From: Stappia albiluteola
GTDB lineage: Bacteria; Pseudomonadota; Alphaproteobacteria; Rhizobiales; Stappiaceae
NCBI RefSeq assembly: GCF_014050225.1
Contig: NZ_JACFXV010000066.1
Location: 118,973-182,972, forward strand
Direction of reading: 5' to 3'
Length of the DNA: 64,000 bases
A model generated the notes under the pieces. The model saw nothing but the letters and a program-made list of their open reading frames with translations. It was not told where the DNA came from and ran no database searches. Shown piece after piece: positions 59,003 to 64,000 of this stretch (position 1 is its first letter; each line of letters begins with the position of its first letter). The position numbers were made by a program, and so were the translations under genes.

Positions 59003-59032
59003 TATCCTCCACAATCGGGAGCCTGACGTGAA

Positions 59033-59470
59033 ATGACTATCGATCGTGATCTTGCGCCCTATGGCGCCTTCCTGCTGCGGGTTGCCCTCGGCATCATGTG
59101 GCTTGCCCATGCCGGGCTGAAGTTCTTCGTCTTCGGCATTGCCGGGTTTGCCGGCTGGCTGGATGCGCAGGGCCTGCCCTCCGTCTTCGCCTGGCCGGTG
59201 CCGCTGATGGAGACTGGCCTCGGCCTTCTCATCCTGTTCGGTTTCTACAGCCGCCAGGCCGCAGTCCTGCTGCTGCCGATTCTTGCGGTTGCCACCACCA
59301 CGCATATCGGCAACGGCTGGGTGTTTTCGGCCGAAGGCGGCGGCTGGGAGTATCCGGTCTTCCTCATCGTGGCCCAGATCGCCCATATCCTGATCGGCGA
59401 AGGCGCCTTCGCCGCGCGCCCCGCCGCCCTGCCCTTCGGCGGCGCCACAGTGAGCCGGGCCAACGCCTGA
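59033..59470 (+). CDS. DoxX family membrane protein
   Basis: Four-helix inner-membrane protein of 145 aa. DoxX signature: LRVALGIMWLAHAGLKFFVFG, FAWPVPLMETGLGLLILFGFYSRQAAVLLLPILAVAT, and YPVFLIVAQIAHILIGEGAFA. GGGAGCC precedes the ATG. DoxX proteins often work in redox or quinone-related stress responses. Divergent from a MarR gene that probably controls it. Confidence 0.9.
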   Translation: MTIDRDLAPYGAFLLRVALGIMWLAHAGLKFFVFGIAGFAGWLDAQGLPSVFAWPVPLMETGLGLLILFGFYSRQAAVLLLPILAVATTTHIGNGWVFSAEGGGWEYPVFLIVAQIAHILIGEGAFAARPAALPFGGATVSRANA

Positions 59471-59711
59471 TCGCTCGTTCCGTCAGCCGGACCGGCCCTT
59501 CGGGATGGCGCCGATTTCGGGATCGGCGCCATTTCCGTTGACGGCGATATCCGAAAGCAGGACAAAAAAAGAGCGCCGCCCCTCCGCAAGGCTGACGCTT
59601 GAGTTTGCGGTAGTCCGCCGCCTGTGTGTCCCGCTTAATTCCCCTGCCGGCTCCCACGCCTCCCCGGTGATGGAAGCCGGCAGTTCCTTGGTGTGATGCG
59701 CGCGGATATTC

Positions 59712-60869
59712 TCAAAGCTGGTTCAGATACTGGATCAGCGGCACGCTGGTCCCGGCGTTGAGCGCCGCCTGCACATCCCTTTGTGTCATGCCATAGCTGA
59801 CCGCCGCATTGGTGCCGGAAAGGTTGAGCGTCAGCGCCTGCGACAGGTCATAGGCCTCGTCCCAGTCGTCCAGAGCCTCGTTCAGGTCATTGGCGACAGC
59901 CTGCCAGTCGCTCGACGAATAGCCCTCTCCCGCGTTCTGGATCTCGGTCGCTGCCGCGCTCACCTCCTGCTCCACCTGCTGCCAGGCCGCCAGGATCGCC
60001 TGCAAACTGGTCTGGATCTCCTCCGTCTGGTTGGCGAAATCCTGATACTGGTTGGACAGCGCGCTGAGAGCGGCCATATCCGCCGTCAGCCCGGTGATCG
60101 CCTTCTGGTCCGCCTCGATCTTGCCCTTGGCGGCGACGATATTCTTGGCATCCAGCGCAATCAGCGCGGCCTCGATAAGGATCGCCGGCCCGAAGACCAG
60201 CCAGGCAACGGCACCGTAAGGCCAGGCGACGATGGTCGCCAAGGTAGCCAGCGTGGCTTCCACCACGACGGCGCCCGAGATAGCGCCGATCTCGATCCAG
60301 TATTGCTTGATCTGCTGGTTCAGGTTGTCGATGTCGGCGTTGAGCTGGTTGATCTGCGTCTGATCGGCATTCGAGGCGTCAATCGCGTCCTGGACGATCG
60401 TCGAGAACTGCGTCGCCATGTCCGGAACGGTGTTGTTGAAATTCTGGACGGAGGTGATCGCCGACTGCACGAAACCCAGGATCAGGTTGATCGTCCCCGT
60501 CAACGTGGCGAGGTTCTGGTTCAGTGCGCTGCGGGCGCTTGCGTTCGAAGGATCGCTGACCAGCGCATTTGCATTGGCGATAGCGGCATTGAGCGTGGCG
60601 ACAATGGTCGCGTTGTAATCGTCGACCTCGCCCGGTGTCGCCAGCAGGCGCGCCAGCACGTCGTTGGCCCAGCTCAGCGCATCGGCGTTGGCCTGTACAT
60701 AGGCGGTCTCGATTTCCGCCCAGTTGGCAGGGTAGCTGTTCAACGCGGGAAGCTTCGAGGCAAGTACTGCCGTACAGAAGCTGGAGACGAAAAGGACGTT
60801 TTGCTGATAGGTCTTGTTGGCGTCAAGCACGAGTGTCTTGCGCTTCTTCAATGCATGCGCAATATACAT
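59712..60869 (-). CDS. alpha-pore-forming-toxin-like protein (HBL/XaxA/MakA architecture), orphan
   Basis: Protein of 385 aa, almost entirely helical. The start MYIAHALKKRKTLV at 60869 follows GGGGAG; a frame open to 60950 is less likely. There is no signal peptide. Long heptad-like helices (about 85-192: SSARSALNQNLATLTGTINLI, QINQLNADIDNLNQQIKQYW) are followed by a hydrophobic hairpin (about 194-238). After the hairpin the coiled coil resumes (IEADQKAITGLTADMAALSALSNQYQDFANQTEEIQTSLQAILAAWQQVEQEV). This layout fits HBL, NheA, XaxA and MakA. No partner toxin, lysis or secretion gene is adjacent. A phage or structural coiled-coil protein is the alternative. Confidence 0.6.
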   Translation of the reverse strand: MYIAHALKKRKTLVLDANKTYQQNVLFVSSFCTAVLASKLPALNSYPANWAEIETAYVQANADALSWANDVLARLLATPGEVDDYNATIVATLNAAIANANALVSDPSNASARSALNQNLATLTGTINLILGFVQSAITSVQNFNNTVPDMATQFSTIVQDAIDASNADQTQINQLNADIDNLNQQIKQYWIEIGAISGAVVVEATLATLATIVAWPYGAVAWLVFGPAILIEAALIALDAKNIVAAKGKIEADQKAITGLTADMAALSALSNQYQDFANQTEEIQTSLQAILAAWQQVEQEVSAAATEIQNAGEGYSSSDWQAVANDLNEALDDWDEAYDLSQALTLNLSGTNAAVSYGMTQRDVQAALNAGTSVPLIQYLNQL

Positions 60870-61297
60870 CAACACAACTCCCCAGTTGCAGCGTTCACTG
60901 AATGGGGTAACCGTAGCCCTATAGGCACAGCCTTTTACAGCAGTGATCATTTATATTATATAATATCAGCATGTATTCTTATATTTTATTTATCATTTTC
61001 CCAATTGTCTCACAACTTCAATGTTAAGTAAATATCAGTATATTATGCAATTACAGATACGCACTCTACGTCATCGCACGACCATCCTCACAAGACGCTT
61101 CGGCCAATAATGACGTCATTCCAACACAGTCGCGGCGTTCAAACTCCCCTAGCGGATGTTTTCGCGTGACAAAGGACTGACCGTTTTTTAACCATGGCGC
61201 CGGATTATCGTTTCATGCAGCGCCCGGCATGCCGCCCGGACGCCCTGGTACGAATTCCGCCTCGCAAGTCTGCTGAAGAACCCGAAGGTCATCGCCC
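60870..61297. other. 428-bp intergenic region, AT-rich core
   Basis: Between about 60950 and 61080 the sequence is strongly A+T-rich (TATATTATATAATATC, TTATATTTTATTTATC), unlike nearly all of the window. No gene seen. It must hold the promoter of the toxin-like gene (minus strand) and of the lipoprotein gene (plus strand), and suggests that the former arrived by transfer. Confidence 0.5.
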
Positions 61298-61783
61298 ATG
61301 CGCCGCCTCGCCGTCCTCGCCGCCCTCGCCCTGCCGCTGGCCGCCTGCCAGTCCTCGGGCAGGTCGGTCTCGCAATATCCGCAGCAGGCGGCTCTCACGG
61401 TGCCGGCGGGCGCCCAGTCGGTCAGGGTGGCGGCAAGCCCGGACGCCGTGCGCCAGACCCTTGTCAGCGGCGCTTCGGAGCGCGGGACCCCGATTATCCA
61501 GAATGACGCCAACATGGTGGTGCTGGAGCGGCTAGTGACCGGGGAAAATCCGGCGCTCGACAGCGAGTTCGGCCCCTCCGACAACGGTCAGCGCAAGTTC
61601 CGCATCCGGGTCAGATTCCAGGGCACTCCATGCGATACGCTGGTCGTGCAGGAGGTGTTCGTGGTGAACAATGCCGGCACCGCCCTGGAGCAGGTGTTCT
61701 CCGTCACCCAGCCGCAATACAACAACCCCGAGAGCCTGATCGGTTTGAAGAACAAGGCGGAAGTCCTGTCGGGTTGCGCCTGA
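61298..61783 (+). CDS. outer-membrane or periplasmic lipoprotein, 161 aa
   Basis: Starts MRRLAVLAALALPLAACQSSG, with lipobox LAAC (modified Cys17). The mature part (VPAGAQSVRVAASPDAVRQTLVSGASERGTPIIQNDANMVVLERLV and RKFRIRVRFQGTPCDTLVVQEVFVVNNAGTALEQVFSVTQPQYNN) is beta-rich and unrecognised. GAAGG precedes the ATG. Two further cysteines in the mature chain (GTPCDT and the C-terminal GCA) may form a disulfide. Function unknown. Confidence 0.82.
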   Translation: MRRLAVLAALALPLAACQSSGRSVSQYPQQAALTVPAGAQSVRVAASPDAVRQTLVSGASERGTPIIQNDANMVVLERLVTGENPALDSEFGPSDNGQRKFRIRVRFQGTPCDTLVVQEVFVVNNAGTALEQVFSVTQPQYNNPESLIGLKNKAEVLSGCA

Positions 61784-61858
61784 CGGACGCGCCTGACGCA
61801 CGATAAACGGAATGCGTCAGGAAAAATCGGCCTTTCGCCGCTTTTCCCGTGCAACGCC

Positions 61859-64000
61859 TCAGGCGTTCAGCGCCTCCTTCACGGCGGTCGCAAGCTGCTT
61901 CAGCGTGAAGGGTTTGGGCAGGAACGAAAACTTCTCGTTTTCCGGCAGGTTCTTTTCGAACGCGTCTTCCGCGTATCCGGACACGAAAATAATCTTCAGG
62001 TCCGGGCGGGTCTTGCGAAGTTCGCGCAGCAGCGACGGCCCATCCATTTCCGGCATGACCACGTCGGATACGACAAGATCGATCTTGCCTTCCGTTTCCT
62101 CCATGACTTCAAGAGCTTCCGTACCGCTTGAAGCTTCGTGAACGGTATAGCCGCGCGACATCAGGGCCCGGGCGGCAAAAGCCCGCACCGCCTCTTCGTC
62201 CTCCACCAGCAGTATGGCGGCAGACCCCGTCAGATCGGTCAGCTGCTGCTGCTCGACGGCACGCTCGACCGGCCGGTCGCTCTCTTTCGGAACATGGCGC
62301 GGCAGGAAGATGCGGAACGTCGTGCCCTTATTGACCTCGCTCGTGCAGAAAATGAAACCGCCCGTCTGCTTGACGATGCCGTAAACCGTGGAGAGGCCGA
62401 GGCCCGTCCCCTTGCCCACTTCCTTCGTCGAGAAGAACGGCTCGAAGATTTTCTCCATGACTTCAGGCGTCATGCCGTGGCCGGTATCCGAAACCTCTAT
62501 GAGAACATAGTCGGCGCCCGGCATGCCGCGCGTATTTTCATAGGTCTTGCATTCGGCCTCGGAGACATTGACGGTCTTGACAGTCACCCGCCCGCCTTGC
62601 GGCATGGCGTCCCTTGCATTGACTGCCAGATTGACGATCACCTGCTCGAGCTGGTTGAGATCGGCCATGATCGGCCACAGGTCGCGGCCATGCACCACCT
62701 TCAGCTCGACCTTTTCTCCCAACAAGCGGTCGAGCAGGATCGACAGGTCTGCCAGCACGTCGTTCAGCGCCAGTTCCTTGGGCCGCAGGGTCTGGCGGCG
62801 CGAGAAGGCGAGCAACTGGCGCACCAGACCGGCGGCCCGGTTGGCGTTCTGCTTGATGTTCATGATGTCCTGGAAGGACGGATCGGTCGGCCGGTGGCTG
62901 GCCAGCAGCAGGTCGGAAAAGCCGATGATGGCCGTCAGGACATTGTTGAAGTCGTGCGCCACGCCACCGGCAAGCTGGCCGATCGCCTGCATTTTCTGGC
63001 CCTGGGCGAATTGGGCTTCCAGCACGCGCTGCGCGGTGGTCTCCAGTGCATAGACGATGGCAACCTCGCCGTCGCCCTCCCCGTCACGCACGGCGGAGAC
63101 GTAGAAGGTGGCGGAGCGGCCGTCTTCCCGGTCGTCAAGACGCACGTCGACCGGTGGAATCTCGCTCTGGCCATCGGCCGCCGCATCGAGCGCACGTTGC
63201 AGGTCCGCGCGAGATACTTCCGTCACCAGCGAGACGACCGGAACGTTGCTTTCCTTGTTGTTTGCGCCGCCGAACAGACGCAGGAACGGCGCGTTTGTCT
63301 TGCCGATCCGCCCCTCCCGATCGATGGAGGCAATGGCGATCGGCGTATTGTTGAAGAAGCGGGCGAAACGAACTTCCGACGCCCGCAATTCTTCCGAGAC
63401 ATCCTCGCCCGGGGAACGGTTGAGCACCAGGGTCCGGCTTTCCCCGGCCATTCCATCGGCTCCGAACGGAACGCGGTGCAGGATGCGCACCGGCAGACCG
63501 CGCCCGTTCCTGGTGACGAGATCGAGGTCGAAAGTCTCGCTCCTGACCTCTCCGGGCCTGCCTTGCAGCGAACGCAGAAGCTGGGCGCCGTCGCCGCGAA
63601 TGAAATTGGCGATATCGATATCGCCGGCGTCGAATTGGGCAAGGTCGTATCCAAGCCAGTCGGCAAGTGTCGCGTTGAGATAGACGACCCTGCCGCGCGC
63701 ATCGCAGGAGAAGAAGCCGGCGGGCGCATGGTCGAGGAAATTGATGACCCGCTGCAGTTCCTGAAACGACGTCTCCTGATCCACCCTGTCGCGGCTGATA
63801 TCCGCGACCTGCCAGACCGTGACCTCCTTTTTCCCGGCTTCCTGGCCGACCGCCAGTGCAAGCGGGCGCACGGTAACTCGGTACCAGTGCGGCTCGCCGT
63901 CGTTTCGGCCAAGCGGCTGGGGCAGGCGTATTTCTTCCTGGGCGCTGCGGCCCTCGCGCGCAGCCGCGGACAGGCGGAAAAGCGCGTCCGCAGCGTTCGG
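61859..64000 (-). CDS. cckA: hybrid histidine kinase CckA (5' end cut by window edge)
   Basis: Cell-cycle histidine kinase feeding the CtrA phosphorelay. The frame is open past base 64000, so the N-terminal membrane region is missing. Visible are two PAS domains (first about residues 30-150 of the in-window part, second 160-280), the H-box [20 protein letters not shown], the N-box [16 protein letters not shown]-boxes [39 protein letters not shown], and a C-terminal receiver ([34 protein letters not shown] with phospho-Asp, [19 protein letters not shown]). It is the usual CckA order. Monocistronic in the visible part. Confidence 0.93.
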   Translation of the reverse strand, partial: PNAADALFRLSAAAREGRSAQEEIRLPQPLGRNDGEPHWYRVTVRPLALAVGQEAGKKEVTVWQVADISRDRVDQETSFQELQRVINFLDHAPAGFFSCDARGRVVYLNATLADWLGYDLAQFDAGDIDIANFIRGDGAQLLRSLQGRPGEVRSETFDLDLVTRNGRGLPVRILHRVPFGADGMAGESRTLVLNRSPGEDVSEELRASEVRFARFFNNTPIAIASIDREGRIGKTNAPFLRLFGGANNKESNVPVVSLVTEVSRADLQRALDAAADGQSEIPPVDVRLDDREDGRSATFYVSAVRDGEGDGEVAIVYALETTAQRVLEAQFAQGQKMQAIGQLAGGVAHDFNNVLTAIIGFSDLLLASHRPTDPSFQDIMNIKQNANRAAGLVRQLLAFSRRQTLRPKELALNDVLADLSILLDRLLGEKVELKVVHGRDLWPIMADLNQLEQVIVNLAVNARDAMPQGGRVTVKTVNVSEAECKTYENTRGMPGADYVLIEVSDTGHGMTPEVMEKIFEPFFSTKEVGKGTGLGLSTVYGIVKQTGGFIFCTSEVNKGTTFRIFLPRHVPKESDRPVERAVEQQQLTDLTGSAAILLVEDEEAVRAFAARALMSRGYTVHEASSGTEALEVMEETEGKIDLVVSDVVMPEMDGPSLLRELRKTRPDLKIIFVSGYAEDAFEKNLPENEKFSFLPKPFTLKQLATAVKEALNA

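Noticed and set aside
1-64000. tRNA, rRNA, CRISPR arrays, integrases, attachment sites and replication origins
   Set aside because: I looked for cloverleaf genes, conserved rRNA segments, regularly spaced direct repeats and integrase or transposase motifs and found none that I could support. A tRNAscan-SE or CRISPR finder run would be decisive.

Overview
This 64 kb window is GC-rich chromosomal DNA of an alphaproteobacterium, most likely Hyphomicrobiales (Rhizobiales). The evidence is CckA at the right edge, an alphaproteobacterial NadQ-type regulator beside nadABC, betaine-lipid genes btaA/btaB, a CheZ-like phosphatase, TIGR02301, DUF3422 and DUF2927 proteins, and Shine-Dalgarno-led genes in short ATGA-overlapping operons. 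I see no rRNA, tRNA, CRISPR array, prophage or complete IS. The organism was inferred from gene content only.

Layout, left to right. 1-1.6 kb: phenylacetate-type beta-oxidation genes (paaF-like, then a truncated paaH-like). 2.2-6.1 kb: a manganese/zinc/iron ABC importer (binding protein, ATPase, two permeases) with a palindromic Mur-like operator over its promoter. 6.4-12.7 kb: MBL-fold hydrolase, tag, a repeat-rich gap with a 265-bp MITE-like element, cheZ-like gene, DUF2927 protein, L,D-transpeptidase, and a membrane-anchored HTH-like protein. 12.7-18.4 kb: glcD-glcE-(membrane protein)-glcF with a divergent LysR gene, then a cytochrome c. 19.3-29.2 kb: DUF3422 protein, then a TRAP transporter divergent from a GntR-lutA-GNAT-lutB-lutC operon, which reads as a lactate uptake and oxidation locus. 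29.3-31.8 kb: a periplasmic SUOX-fold protein with a membrane GGDEF-EAL protein.

32-41.7 kb: YaiI-family protein, histidine phosphatase, fabI, a D-2-hydroxyacid dehydrogenase, two LysE-type exporters, an SRAP (HMCES/YedK) protein ending in a beta-clamp-like peptide, a small protein with a FliM-like C-terminal peptide, NUDIX, TIGR02301 and other small conserved proteins. 41.7-48.6 kb: btaB/btaA, a second L,D-transpeptidase, an unrecognised protein, a dihydroorotase-family protein and ygfZ. 48.6-58 kb: HD hydrolase, tyrosine phosphatase, nadQ-like regulator, MarR/thioesterase pair, cupin, SleB-type hydrolase and nadC-nadB-nadA with two palindromic operators upstream. 58.5-64 kb: MarR/DoxX pair with twin operators, a solitary protein with alpha-pore-forming-toxin architecture next to AT-rich DNA, a lipoprotein and the 3' part of cckA.

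The window is metabolically coherent around 2-hydroxyacid oxidation: glycolate (GlcDEF), L-lactate (LutABC with a TRAP importer) and a D-2-hydroxyacid dehydrogenase all lie within 23 kb. The strongest candidates for something new are the orphan alpha-PFT-like gene (59.7-60.9 kb), the SUOX-fold/GGDEF-EAL pair (29.3-31.8 kb), and the two unrelated proteins (8.7 and 37.6 kb) that share a FliM-like CheY-docking C-terminus.
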